64,000 nucleotides of DNA from Chromatiales bacterium (GCA_002729495.1 PBYE01000093.1:1-64000); one strand, 5' to 3'; positions 7,370 through 17,556 are shown, counted from the stretch's first letter. Translations and numbers: made by a program. Notes: generated from the sequence alone by a model not told the origin.

Positions 7370-10300
7370 TCACATATTACGGCGATACTCGCCGCCTACC
7401 TTGTACAGCGCGGCGGTGATCTGTCCGAGGGATGCAACCTTTACGGTCTCCATCAGCTCGGCAAATACATTGCCACGCTCGCGCGCTACTTTTTGAAGCC
7501 GCTCAAGCGCGGCCTCTGTTTCAGCAGAATGCAGTTCCTTGAAATGCTTCAGGGCCTCTATCTGCTGTTGTTTTTCTTCTTCTGTTGAACGCATAAGCTC
7601 AATATGATCGACACGCTCTTCCTGACCGGCCTCGGGCAGAAAAGTATTTACGCCGATAATCGGCAAGCTGCCATCGTACTTCTTGCTTTCGTAATAGATG
7701 CTCTCGTCCTGAATCTTGCTGCGTTGATACATATTGTCCATCGCACCAAGAACTCCGCCACGTTCGCTGATACTTTCAAACTCGGTATAAACTGCTTCTT
7801 CCACGAGGTCCGTTAATTCGTTGATGATGAACGAACCCTGCCAGGCGTTTTCGCAGATATTCAATCCAAGTTCCTGATTGATCACCATCTGAATTGCTAC
7901 GGCACGCCGTACCGATCCTTCTGTCGGTGTCGTAATGGCCTCGTCATACGCGTTGGTGTGCAGGCTGTTGCAATTGTCGATTAACGCATATAACGCCTGG
8001 AGCGTAGTGCGAATATCGTTAAAACTGATTTCCTGGGCATGCAGACTGCGGCCCGATGTCTGGATGTGGTACTTCAACATCTGGCTACGCTCGTTAGCGC
8101 CATAATGTTCACGCATCGCACGGGCCCATATACGGCGCGCTACGCGGCCTATTACAGCGTACTCCGGATCCATACCGTTGCTAAAGAAGAAACTCAGATT
8201 CGGCGCAAAGTCATCAATCTGCAGCCCGCGCGCAAGATAATACTCGACAATAGTGAAGCCGTTGGCCAGGGTAAAAGCGAGTTGTGAAATCGGATTAGCG
8301 CCGGCTTCGGCAATGTGATAACCGCTGATTGAAACGCTGTAGAAATTTCGTATGTTGTTGTCGGTAAAGTATTGCTGCACATCTCCCATTGCTTTCATAC
8401 CGAACTCAGTGGAGAAAATACAGGTATTCTGCGCCTGATCTTCCTTGAGAATATCTGCTTGAACCGTGCCGCGAACCGTACTCAACGCATCCTTTTTAAT
8501 GCGCTCATAAATTTTCGGGTCCACCACCTTGTCGCCCGATATACCGAGCAGACCCAGCCCCAGCCCATCGTTCAACTCCGGCCGGTCACCGATATATGCC
8601 GGTCTCGGCCGGTCGGCAAAATATTCATCTAAACGCTTATTGGCAGCATCCCAGCCATTGCTTTCCGTCAGATACTTTTCAACCTGCTGGTCAATAACCG
8701 TATTCATAAAGAAAGCCATTACGGCCGGTGCGGGACCGTTGATGGTCATCGAAACCGACGTGGTCGGTGCACACAGGTCGAAACCTGAGTAAAGTTTCTT
8801 GGCATCGTCAACGCTCGCAATCGACACGCCGGCATTACCGACCTTACCGTATATATCCGGCCTCTCTGCAGGGTCTTCGCCATAGAGCGTTACTGAATCA
8901 AAGGCGGTAGACAGGCGAACCGCGTGATGACCGGCCGCCACATAGTGAAACCGGCGATTGGTCCGTTCCGGCGTGCCTTCGCCGACAAACATACGGGTTC
9001 CCGCTTCCGCCTTGCGACGGTACGGGTAAACACCTGCCGTATAGGGATAGCCGCCTGGCAAATTCTCTTTCATGAGAAAGCGCAGCAGATCCCCCCAACC
9101 GTCAAATTTTGGTGGGGCGATCTTTGGTATCGCGTTTTGACTCAGGCTGTTTTGAAAATTGTTCCCCTTGATCACCTTGCCGCGGACCGTATAGGAGTAC
9201 TGATCTGCCTGTAGTGCCCGAAAACGTTCCGGCCATCCCGTCAGCAACTTGCGTGCGACAGGGCCCAGCTGATCCAGGGCAGTGTTGTACTCACTGCGTA
9301 ACAATGCGAATTTTGTGTCGTTGTCGCTAATGGCATCCGACGGATAGGGTTGCAGGTCAGCCGGCAATAACGGATCGGCAATATCCTGCAACACTCCCCG
9401 GAAACGCTGCAGACGGTTGGCGACCACACAGATCTCTTCAATTTCTATATTGATGCCACGCCCCTGTTCTGCAATTTCGGCCAGGTAGCGCTGTCGTGCG
9501 CCGGGAATCATGGCGGTTGCGCGCGGCTCCTTTTCAGTAATCTGCAGATCCAGCTTCCAGAAATCAGCATCATTCCCGGCTCGGGCAGCAAGCTGCTCGC
9601 AAAGATTGGCAAAGAGCCAGGTAATGCCCGGATCGTTAAACTGGCTCGCTATCGTCGGATAAACCGGAATATCTGCCGCCTGGGCGTCAAAATCGACATG
9701 ATTACGCCGCCACTGTTTGCGCACATCGCGCAATGCGTCATCTGCACCACTCTTTTCAAACTTGTTGAGCACAATCATGTCCGCATAATCGAGCATGTCG
9801 ATTTTCTCGAGCTGACTGGCAGCACCGTAATCGCTCGTCATGACGTAAACCGACAAATCCACGAGATCGACTATCTCGCTGTCGCTCTGACCGATACCAG
9901 CTGTTTCAATAATCACGAGCTGAAAGCCGAGCGACTTCATGAAGGCAATGGCATCGCCCAGCATTTCACTGGTCGCCCTGTGCCGGCGCCGGGTCGCGAT
10001 TGACCGCATAAATATGTTGTCACTGCGAAGGGAATTCATGCGCATCCGGTCACCGAGCAATGCGCCGCCAGTTCGCCGTCGGGTTGGGTCCACAGCGAGC
10101 ACCGCGACCCGGATGTCGGGGGAAAACTGCTGCAACAGCGACAACAGTCCGTCAGTAACGCTGCTCTTGCCGGCCCCGCCCGTGCCGGTAATGCCGACTA
10201 CCGGCACCGTTCCGGCGGCAACCTGCCATTCCTTGCGCAATTGCGATAGTTGGCGATCATCCAGCAAGCCGTCTTCGATCGCGGACAACATTCCGGCTGT

Positions 10301-10813
10301 CAATATCGGGCTGTCTATTTCAGGCTTGGCGGTAACATCCGGCACACGTTGTGCATCTACAGCCTGGTTGACCAGGTCCCCGATCATGCCGGTCAGGCCG
10401 AGGCGCTGACCGTCGCTCGGGTGATAGATACGCTGGACGCCATACTCTTCGAGACTGGCGATTTCCTCCGGAGTTATCGTGCCGCCACCGCCTCCGAAGA
10501 CCTGGATATGGCCCGCATTCTTTTGGCGAAGCATATCCACCATGTAGCGGAAGTATTCGTTATGGCCGCCCTGATATGAGCTCACGGCAATCGCATCCGC
10601 ATCTTCCTGAATTGCGGCCCGCACAACATCCGCCACACTGCGATTGTGGCCAAGATGGATAACCTCGGTACCATGCGTCTGGATCAGTCGCCGCATTACA
10701 TTAATGGCAGCGTCATGGCCGTCAAACAGCGAGGCCGCGGTCACAAATCTGAGCGGACTCTGCTTCCCGCTTTGTGGCGATTTTTCCGCTTCAGTATCGG
10801 ATACGTTTGTCAC
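7370..10813 (-). CDS. icmF: Fused isobutyryl-CoA mutase IcmF
   Basis: Adenosylcobalamin-dependent interconversion of isobutyryl-CoA and n-butyryl-CoA. The 1147-aa protein carries, in order, a B12-binding domain (DGHD at 31-34, GGGGG at 107-111), a MeaI-type G-protein chaperone domain (Walker A GITGTGGAGKSS, 207-218; ETAGIGQSD, about 303) and the mutase barrel (about 540-1090). The residue after TRM (Phe609) and the Gln before NTCIF (Gln795) occupy positions where methylmalonyl-CoA mutase has Tyr and Arg, which supports isobutyryl-CoA specificity. A GTG start is used. B12 uptake and adenosylation genes lie 2-9 kb away. Downstream is only an unidentified fragment. Confidence 0.95.
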   Translation of the reverse strand: MTNVSDTEAEKSPQSGKQSPLRFVTAASLFDGHDAAINVMRRLIQTHGTEVIHLGHNRSVADVVRAAIQEDADAIAVSSYQGGHNEYFRYMVDMLRQKNAGHIQVFGGGGGTITPEEIASLEEYGVQRIYHPSDGQRLGLTGMIGDLVNQAVDAQRVPDVTAKPEIDSPILTAGMLSAIEDGLLDDRQLSQLRKEWQVAAGTVPVVGITGTGGAGKSSVTDGLLSLLQQFSPDIRVAVLAVDPTRRRTGGALLGDRMRMNSLRSDNIFMRSIATRRRHRATSEMLGDAIAFMKSLGFQLVIIETAGIGQSDSEIVDLVDLSVYVMTSDYGAASQLEKIDMLDYADMIVLNKFEKSGADDALRDVRKQWRRNHVDFDAQAADIPVYPTIASQFNDPGITWLFANLCEQLAARAGNDADFWKLDLQITEKEPRATAMIPGARQRYLAEIAEQGRGINIEIEEICVVANRLQRFRGVLQDIADPLLPADLQPYPSDAISDNDTKFALLRSEYNTALDQLGPVARKLLTGWPERFRALQADQYSYTVRGKVIKGNNFQNSLSQNAIPKIAPPKFDGWGDLLRFLMKENLPGGYPYTAGVYPYRRKAEAGTRMFVGEGTPERTNRRFHYVAAGHHAVRLSTAFDSVTLYGEDPAERPDIYGKVGNAGVSIASVDDAKKLYSGFDLCAPTTSVSMTINGPAPAVMAFFMNTVIDQQVEKYLTESNGWDAANKRLDEYFADRPRPAYIGDRPELNDGLGLGLLGISGDKVVDPKIYERIKKDALSTVRGTVQADILKEDQAQNTCIFSTEFGMKAMGDVQQYFTDNNIRNFYSVSISGYHIAEAGANPISQLAFTLANGFTIVEYYLARGLQIDDFAPNLSFFFSNGMDPEYAVIGRVARRIWARAMREHYGANERSQMLKYHIQTSGRSLHAQEISFNDIRTTLQALYALIDNCNSLHTNAYDEAITTPTEGSVRRAVAIQMVINQELGLNICENAWQGSFIINELTDLVEEAVYTEFESISERGGVLGAMDNMYQRSKIQDESIYYESKKYDGSLPIIGVNTFLPEAGQEERVDHIELMRSTEEEKQQQIEALKHFKELHSAETEAALERLQKVARERGNVFAELMETVKVASLGQITAALYKVGGEYRRNM

Positions 10814-10897
10814 GGTTGATTATTGTATAGCAGCCTCACCGTAACCGCGCAGCCGCGTTTACGGTACTCACCCCTTACCATCAGCAAATGGCGGAAG

Positions 10898-11347
10898 CTA
10901 TCCGCCCTGTTCTACCGCACCTTCCAGTTCTGCCTCGATGGCTTCGTCTTCTGCTTTTGCACTCGACGTGCGTGATTTCGCGGCGGCAGGTGTGGCCTCG
11001 TGGATTAATTTGCCGTTAATTTCGGCACCGGCAGAAATTTCGATGAGGTTGTAATGCACGTTGCCGACAACCTTGGCAGTCGGTCCGAGTTCGGCGCGTT
11101 CAGTAACCACGACGTCCCCTTCGACAGTACCGCTCAGCGCCAGTCGGGGAACCGAAACATTACCCTGGACACGGCCATATTCGCTGATACTCAGGTAGGC
11201 ATCCGGGTCGTTGCCGCCCGCAATGCAGCCGTTAACCAATCCATCAACATGGCAGCCACCCTCAAAGCGCAGGTCACCCTCGATACGGGTGTCCTCGCCA
11301 ATCAGCGTCTGTATTGCGACGGGCTTGCGCCCTTTATTACCAAACAT
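10898..11347 (-). CDS. Bactofilin family cytoskeletal protein
   Basis: Polymer-forming bactofilins scaffold envelope enzymes. From Met at 11347 the product is 149 aa and consists mostly of the right-handed beta-helix repeat, visible as evenly spaced hydrophobic/Gly turns (IEGDLRFEGGCHVDG, VQGNVSVPRLALSG, VEGDVVVTERAELGP). Disordered charged tails flank the core, as is typical. An upstream in-frame ATG at 11386 would add a 13-residue Arg-rich tail with no family support. It is the last gene of a probable rppH / DUF6776 / bactofilin unit on the minus strand. Confidence 0.88.
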   Translation of the reverse strand: MFGNKGRKPVAIQTLIGEDTRIEGDLRFEGGCHVDGLVNGCIAGGNDPDAYLSISEYGRVQGNVSVPRLALSGTVEGDVVVTERAELGPTAKVVGNVHYNLIEISAGAEINGKLIHEATPAAAKSRTSSAKAEDEAIEAELEGAVEQGG

Positions 11348-11448
11348 GTTCTGTCTCCTGCGCCAACCGGTGCAGCCTCGCGCCACCAGCCCATCCGGGG
11401 GAATCTAACTGCCGGGGCCACTCTCCGGGGAGGCCCGCTACAGCCAAT

Positions 11449-12174
11449 CTAGCCGGGTTTGACGTCCCAAACGAAGAAGTCTTCCACAGTTTTTGATGTT
11501 TTTCCCCGGGGGCGGACTATGACATGAACCCGCTCCGGGGCGAAATCCGGGGGCAGGGACAGGGCTACCTTGAGGTCCTGAAAGTAGCGAAATGAGTAGT
11601 TTAGCCGCCCGGCGGCGCCTGTAGGCGACGTGGCAAGCTCCCCGAGGCCCAGGCGGGCCGGTTCGCCGCGCTGCAGCCCTTCGACCACGATTTCCACGGA
11701 TCCCGAGATCTGCCGGTCAATCCGGAAAGCCTGGGCCAGCACCAGCCGGACAGCGAATTCGTGCTCTCCGAAGCCCTGGAGGACCTCGAAATCCTGTATA
11801 CGGAGTCCCGTACCGTCGTTCTCATTGACGATGCCCTTGTAGAACTCTATATCTTCCTGCTGCTCCTGGATGCGGCTCTGCAGCGCGATAAGCTCCTCCT
11901 CGACCATGCCATATGCCTCCTGGTCTATCTTGGTGGCTGTTTCGAGGACTGCGATTTTCTCCCGGGCACTTTTCAACTCAGCCTGAAGCTCGTCGTTCCG
12001 CTCATCGAGTTCCCCGCGCAGGCCGATGGCTTCAATTCGATTGAAGCCGGCCCTGCTAAGTCCCAGCTCGTACATCAACCACGCACCCAACAAGACCAGT
12101 CCAACCACAAGCAGCAGCGCCATCTTGTTTTTCAACAAACTTTGATTGGTTACGACAACTTTGTTGCGGCTCAT
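11449..12174 (-). CDS. DUF6776-like single-pass membrane protein
   Basis: No enzymatic function is known. From MSRNKVV the product is 241 aa: a short basic cytoplasmic tail, one membrane helix (LLLVVGLVLLGAWLMYEL, about 20-38), a coiled coil rich in Glu/Lys heptads (about 55-115), and a C-terminal beta-rich domain of about 120 residues. This layout and the adjacent bactofilin match the DUF6776 family often encoded beside bactofilins, so a role in envelope scaffolding is plausible but inferred. It starts 40 nt after rppH. Confidence 0.75.
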   Translation of the reverse strand: MSRNKVVVTNQSLLKNKMALLLVVGLVLLGAWLMYELGLSRAGFNRIEAIGLRGELDERNDELQAELKSAREKIAVLETATKIDQEAYGMVEEELIALQSRIQEQQEDIEFYKGIVNENDGTGLRIQDFEVLQGFGEHEFAVRLVLAQAFRIDRQISGSVEIVVEGLQRGEPARLGLGELATSPTGAAGRLNYSFRYFQDLKVALSLPPDFAPERVHVIVRPRGKTSKTVEDFFVWDVKPG

Positions 12175-12214
12175 GGTCCAAATCCCGCCTGTACACAATA
12201 CATAGGCTGTTCAA

Positions 12215-12763
12215 TTAATCCGGGGCACGTTCCGGTTCAGTCAGCCAGTCATCAGGCCACCAGCGTGGCTGCGGCGGCGCATTTTCCGAGAAGAGCAGCG
12301 GAGCGAGCTCCTCAAGTGCCGTGACATACACCTGGCGCTTGAAGTAAATCACCTCTTTTACCGGTTGCCAGTAATCAACCCAACGCCAGCGATCAAACTC
12401 CGGTAAATCCGTGTTGTCGAAATGCAGCTTATTATCGGAACCAAGAAGTTTCAGTAAAAACCAGCGTTGTTTCTGGCCAACGCACAGTGGTTTGGAATCG
12501 CGACGTATAAAACGTTCGGGTAAACGATAATGCAACCATCCCGTTGTCTCGCCAAGCACTTCCACATCGTCCTTGCCAAGACCGATCTCCTCGGCGAGTT
12601 CACGGTACATAGCCTCCAGTGGTGTCTCATCAATCTGAATCCCACCCTGCGGAAACTGCCAGCCTGCCTGGCCGGCCCGACCGCCCAGCAACAGGTTGGC
12701 ATCATCCCGTGTCAGGATGATGCCGACATTGCTTCGAAAACCGTTTGAGTCGTAGTGATCCAT
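12215..12763 (-). CDS. rppH: RNA pyrophosphohydrolase (Nudix)
   Basis: Removes pyrophosphate from 5'-triphosphorylated mRNA and so starts RNase E-dependent decay. The Nudix box GGIQIDETPLEAMYRELAEEIG is complete (about residues 38-60). The start at 12763 gives the usual RppH N-terminus (MDHYDSNGFRSNVGIIL); an upstream in-frame start at 12808 would add 15 residues without similarity. At 182 aa it is slightly longer than the E. coli protein (176). Divergent from btuC, and first gene of a unit with the DUF6776 and bactofilin genes. Confidence 0.94.
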   Translation of the reverse strand: MDHYDSNGFRSNVGIILTRDDANLLLGGRAGQAGWQFPQGGIQIDETPLEAMYRELAEEIGLGKDDVEVLGETTGWLHYRLPERFIRRDSKPLCVGQKQRWFLLKLLGSDNKLHFDNTDLPEFDRWRWVDYWQPVKEVIYFKRQVYVTALEELAPLLFSENAPPQPRWWPDDWLTEPERAPD

Positions 12764-12870
12764 CACGAATGATTTGCCTGGTGCGCTGCCATTCTTCCAC
12801 AATCCCAATTATGCTGTCACGAATCTGAAATCGCGGCGCAGTATCTTTATATCTCCGTGTTTTCCTGCAT

Positions 12871-13845
12871 ATGAACCGATATAGCCTTATCCTGATGCTG
12901 ACCGTGCTCTCCGCTGTCAGCCTGCTGATCGCTTTGTCCACGGGCAGTGTCGGCACGCCCGCCGCTGTCTGGAACAGCCTGACCGGAACCGGAGACGCTA
13001 CGCTGCGAGAGATCGTTCTCGACTTGCGCTTGCCGCGCGCACTTGCAGCGTTCGGAACGGGTGCAGCGCTGGCGCTTGCCGGCGCGATGATGCAGGTATT
13101 ACTCCGAAATCCGCTTGCCGATCCTTACATCCTCGGCACCTCGGGAGGTGCGGCCGTTGCGGCACTGATCGGAATTATGCTGGGCGCCACCGGTTTCTTT
13201 ATAGATGCGCTGGCTTTCACCGGAGCACTCGGCAGTACTCTGCTGGTATTCACGCTTGCGCAAAGTCGCACCGAACGCTCGAGCGGCCGCTTGCTGCTGA
13301 CCGGTGTTGTAACCGCCGCAGGATGGGGAGCTGCGATAAGCCTGCTATTGGCGCTTGCACCGGAACGCGCGCTTCGCGGGATGCTGTTCTGGTTAATGGG
13401 TGATTTTTCTTTTGCCGGAAATCCCGCGTCGGTTTTGACCATCGCCTTTCTTGCGATGGTCATCGGAATGTTGCTGGCACCGACGCTTAACCTGCTGGCA
13501 ACGGGTGAACGCCAGGCCGCACTGCTGGGCGTCGAGGTCCAACCCGTGCGAAGTGGACTCTATTTCCTGAGTTCCCTGCTCACCGCGGTCGCGGTAACAA
13601 CGGCCGGAACAGTCGGTTTTGTCGGCCTGGTTATCCCACACCTGATTCGACTGGTGGGTGATGCGGATCACCGCACGGTCATGCCTTGTTCTGCGCTCGC
13701 GGGCGGTTGCCTCCTGGTAATAGCAGACACGCTGGCGCGCTCCGCGGTAGCGCCGGTCCAGTTACCGGTGGGCGCCATAACGGCGGTACTCGGTGTGCCT
13801 TTGTTCCTGGTGTTATTGCGTCGAACCGGGAGCGACCGGCACTAA
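12871..13845 (+). CDS. btuC: Vitamin B12 ABC transporter permease (BtuC-type, FecCD family)
   Basis: Inner-membrane permease of a siderophore/B12-type importer. The 324-aa protein is almost entirely hydrophobic with about ten helices and carries family motifs (RLPRALAAFGTGAALALAGAMMQVLLRNPLADPYILGTSGG at about 50-90, split here only by helices; GFVGLVIPHLIRLVGD at about 250). FecCD permeases cannot be assigned to B12 or haem by sequence alone. The assignment rests on nearby btuD, btuF and the cobalamin adenosyltransferase gene. It is separated from its partners by tyrA, adhC and pdxH. Confidence 0.8.
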   Translation: MNRYSLILMLTVLSAVSLLIALSTGSVGTPAAVWNSLTGTGDATLREIVLDLRLPRALAAFGTGAALALAGAMMQVLLRNPLADPYILGTSGGAAVAALIGIMLGATGFFIDALAFTGALGSTLLVFTLAQSRTERSSGRLLLTGVVTAAGWGAAISLLLALAPERALRGMLFWLMGDFSFAGNPASVLTIAFLAMVIGMLLAPTLNLLATGERQAALLGVEVQPVRSGLYFLSSLLTAVAVTTAGTVGFVGLVIPHLIRLVGDADHRTVMPCSALAGGCLLVIADTLARSAVAPVQLPVGAITAVLGVPLFLVLLRRTGSDRH

Positions 13846-13854
13846 CGCCCGCCG

Positions 13855-14943
13855 TCAGACGCGGGCATCAATATACCGGCGGCCGTGCTCCATTAGTTCT
13901 ACAAAAGCCGCTTCGTCATTTTCGCGAACGCTGGTAGATATTTTTTCGACCGCCGCACGCAATGCCTCGAGCGGTTCCAGGCCGTGCTTGTTCAGCGACT
14001 GGATTTCGAAATAAAGCTGTGGATTCTCTCCGGCAACTTTGGATGCAACTGCGAGTTGGGCGTCGAAGGTGGTACTTGACAAGTCTGCGAGTCGCGGCAC
14101 CGCTTCGCCGCTTTCGGTCAGCACACTTACGAAGGCTATATTCAGCGCGTGTGACAATCCCAGCACGTAGGCAATCAGCCGATCATGCTCCTCAAGCGCC
14201 ATTTCAGTTTGCTGAACCATGGTTGAATCGAACAGTTCACGGGACGCGCGGGTAGCGGCCGGCACGCCGGCATCCAGAAACAACACATGCTTGTCGGACA
14301 GCAGTTCTGCATCAGGCCCAAACATCGGATGCAGCGACGTAACCTGGGCGCCACTCGCAGCCAGCGCCTGCAACGCCGGAATCAATGGTGTTTTCAGAGA
14401 ACCGATATCGAAGACCAGGCCACCCTGACCGCGTACCGCCATTTCTTCCATTATCTGCGCGGTGGGCTGCAAGGGTGCAGCAACGACGGTTACCGCAAAG
14501 TCGGAGCCTGCCTCGCGCCAGTCGGCAACATTGCTGAATTCGGCCACAGTGTTCTCCGGATCGGCCACCGTGATGTCATAGCCCTGCGAATCCAGAAAAT
14601 TGCCAAACCAGCGCCCCATTTTTCCGCCACCACCGATAACCAGGGCTTTTAATCCGTCACCCTGCCCCTCGGCACGCACTCTTGCGCGTTCCTGTCTTGT
14701 TAAAGAAGTACGGATCAACAGCCGCATGACTTCTTCGACGATATCGGGGGCGATATCCAGTTCCGCGGCATTTGCACGTGCGCCATCGAGCACCTGTTTT
14801 TCCCGCGCGTAGTCACGGGTAGCCTGCCCCTCCGCTCGCTTTAATTCACCGACCTGCTCTACCACGGACTGTCGCTCGGCAATCAGCTCTACCAATTGCC
14901 GATCCAGCTCGTTCAGTCTTTTACGCAGATTGTTGAGGTTCAT
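13855..14943 (-). CDS. tyrA: Bifunctional chorismate mutase / prephenate dehydrogenase (T-protein)
   Basis: Catalyses chorismate to prephenate and then oxidative decarboxylation to 4-hydroxyphenylpyruvate in tyrosine synthesis. From the ATG at 14943 the product is 362 aa: an AroQ chorismate mutase domain (1-90, LRKRLNELDRQLVELIAER) fused to a TyrA domain with a Rossmann motif GGGGKMG and the catalytic region HPMFGPD. The fused order is the one found in enterobacterial TyrA. An upstream extension in the same frame (to 15051) lacks similarity. It is convergent with btuC, 9 nt apart. Confidence 0.94.
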   Translation of the reverse strand: MNLNNLRKRLNELDRQLVELIAERQSVVEQVGELKRAEGQATRDYAREKQVLDGARANAAELDIAPDIVEEVMRLLIRTSLTRQERARVRAEGQGDGLKALVIGGGGKMGRWFGNFLDSQGYDITVADPENTVAEFSNVADWREAGSDFAVTVVAAPLQPTAQIMEEMAVRGQGGLVFDIGSLKTPLIPALQALAASGAQVTSLHPMFGPDAELLSDKHVLFLDAGVPAATRASRELFDSTMVQQTEMALEEHDRLIAYVLGLSHALNIAFVSVLTESGEAVPRLADLSSTTFDAQLAVASKVAGENPQLYFEIQSLNKHGLEPLEALRAAVEKISTSVRENDEAAFVELMEHGRRYIDARV

Positions 14944-15042
14944 GACTATTACTATGCGCGGGTTGAAACCCACAGTTGTTTTACAGAGTCCTGTAATGCG
15001 TAGCAAGTAGAATGACGCCCGGAACTGGCCGGCTACGCATAA

Positions 15043-16230
<1,188 letters not shown>

Positions 16231-16252
16231 TCGCCGGCGCCGCCAGAATATA

Positions 16253-16909
16253 ATGGAACAGCTTCCCGAACCTTTGCCGGACAACCCATTGCCGCTGCTA
16301 AACGAGTGGCTCGAACACGCGAAAACGGCAGATAATTTGCCCAACCCCGACGCGATGGCGCTCGCAACGAATAGTGAATCGGGTACCGTGTCGGCACGCA
16401 TCGTACTTTGCAAGCAGCTGATAATAGAGCCGGGCTACCTGGTTTTCTATACAAATTATGAATCGCCCAAGGGCATAGACATGGACTCCGGCAGCCGTGT
16501 GGCAGGAGTCTTTCACTGGGATACGTTGAACCGCCAGGTACGTATAGAAGGAGTCGCTATACGGTCGCCGGACGACGAAAGTGACGCGTACTTCGCAACA
16601 CGCGATAAAGAAAGCCAGATCGGCGCATGGACAAGCACCCAAAGCCAGCCTTTGACAAGTCGACAGGAACTTCGGGACAAGCATGTAGCGACGGCGCGTA
16701 AACTGGCCGAGCTGCAGGAAGAGTCCAGCAAACTCGAAATCCCGCGCCCGCCATTCTGGGGCGGCTACCGGATCTGGATAGACAGCGTGGAACTGTGGTG
16801 CCGGGGGGAGGCACGGTTGCATGACCGCGGCAGCTGGACGCGGCAGCTGGAAGCATCGGACAAGGGATTTAAGGTAGGCGGCTGGTCTTGTACCCGTTTG
16901 CAGCCCTGA
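16253..16909 (+). CDS. pdxH: Pyridoxamine 5'-phosphate oxidase
   Basis: FMN enzyme that makes pyridoxal 5'-phosphate from PNP or PMP. The 218-aa length matches the E. coli enzyme. Family motifs include the N-terminal LNEWLEHA region, NPDAMALAT, the FMN-binding region around TNYESPKG, and the C-terminal PPFWGGYRI ... ELW ... RLHDR segment. It follows the glutathione-dependent dehydrogenase gene closely and may share its transcript. A 647-bp gene-free stretch with the sigma-54 RNA comes after it. Confidence 0.95.
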   Translation: MEQLPEPLPDNPLPLLNEWLEHAKTADNLPNPDAMALATNSESGTVSARIVLCKQLIIEPGYLVFYTNYESPKGIDMDSGSRVAGVFHWDTLNRQVRIEGVAIRSPDDESDAYFATRDKESQIGAWTSTQSQPLTSRQELRDKHVATARKLAELQEESSKLEIPRPPFWGGYRIWIDSVELWCRGEARLHDRGSWTRQLEASDKGFKVGGWSCTRLQP

Positions 16910-17179
16910 CACTTGAATGGCCAACCGGGGTGCGATTCTGTCGAAAATATTTACAAAAAAAAGCCGTTGTGGATGTTAAACCCAGCCTATGCACTGCTTT
17001 TCCACACCTGGGTGGGACGAGTATGGCGCTCAGCATGGCTTTCAGCACCTTTTTCAGCGCCCTGGTGGGAACTTAACTGCATATCTGGCAGTTGCTTGTA
17101 GCGGGTTCCGCAAGAGATTTAGGGGCTTCCAGAGTGTCGATTTTATTTACAGGTCATGAAATTCAGCTAGAAAATACCT

Positions 17180-17207
17180 GAATCAGTGATTTGTAAACAA
17201 TTGATTC
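17180..17207. promoter_or_regulatory. Inverted repeat upstream of the sigma-54 promoter
   Basis: GAATCA (17180-17185) and TGATTC (17202-17207) form a perfect 6-bp dyad with centres 22 bp apart, about two helical turns, in an AT-rich stretch ending 20 bp before the -24 element. It might be bound by an activator or by IHF, but it sits closer to the promoter than usual for NtrC-type activators. The remaining bases 16910-17179 show no gene and no other clear element. Confidence 0.3.
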
Positions 17208-17226
17208 TAGGAAATTTAGGTGAGAT

Positions 17227-17241
17227 TGGCACGGCTTTTGC
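17227..17241 (+). promoter_or_regulatory. Sigma-54 (RpoN) -24/-12 promoter
   Basis: TGGCAC-GGCTT-TTGC matches the RpoN consensus TGGCACN5TTGC at every defined position, with the invariant GG (17228-17229) and GC (17240-17241) separated by exactly 10 bp. Transcription would start about 12 bp after the GC, near 17252. No coding start follows before the terminator at 17447, so the promoter appears dedicated to a non-coding transcript. Confidence 0.8.
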
Positions 17242-17251
17242 TTGTTTTACT

Positions 17252-17473
17252 ACTGCGCACAAAAAAGGTTTCTGTGACGCCGGGCTATTTCGACATCTGA
17301 ATACAGACATCGAAGCCAGAAGATACGGATCATAAGAAGAACAATAAACAATAATAAGAAGACTCGTAAACAAAAATAATAATCCACCACAGCCCATAGC
17401 GCTGTAGCAGAAACCGAATTCGCGACAACAACAATAACCCGTATACCCCCGCTTACCCAGCGGGGTTTTTTTT
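17252..17473 (+). ncRNA. Candidate CrcZ/CrcY-like sigma-54-dependent small RNA
   Basis: About 220 nt run from the sigma-54 start to an intrinsic terminator, with no ATG on this strand and many stop codons. A 5' hairpin (17283-17317; GGC/GCC, TTCGA/TCGAA, TCTG/CAGA) is followed by A-rich single strand with AAnAAYAA matches at 17340-17347, 17347-17354, 17350-17357, 17372-17379 and 17375-17382. A small hairpin (ACAGC/GCTGT, about 17389-17405) is followed by two more matches at 17427-17437, then the terminator with eight U. In Pseudomonas, CrcZ and CrcY use sigma-54 promoters and repeated CA motifs to titrate Hfq/Crc and relieve catabolite repression. The same role here is inferred from architecture only; Crc may be absent in this lineage. 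Confidence 0.7.
17447..17473 (+). terminator. Intrinsic terminator of the sigma-54 RNA
   Basis: CCCCGC (17447-17452), a 7-nt loop and GCGGGG (17460-17465) form a six-pair G/C stem, followed by eight T. This is one of the strongest terminators in the window and insulates the RNA from btuD, which begins 84 bp further on. Confidence 0.9.
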
Positions 17474-17556
17474 GCCTGCAGAAAAGTCCTTGCCCGGCAG
17501 CATTGTAATGCCTCAAGCTTGGGGTCCTCATATGCGACCTGGAAAGCATTCTCGCC

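Noticed and set aside
12871..13845. Haem or siderophore permease instead of BtuC
   Set aside because: Cannot be excluded from the permease alone, but the nearby BtuF-type binding protein, PduO adenosyltransferase and IcmF make cobalamin the better choice.
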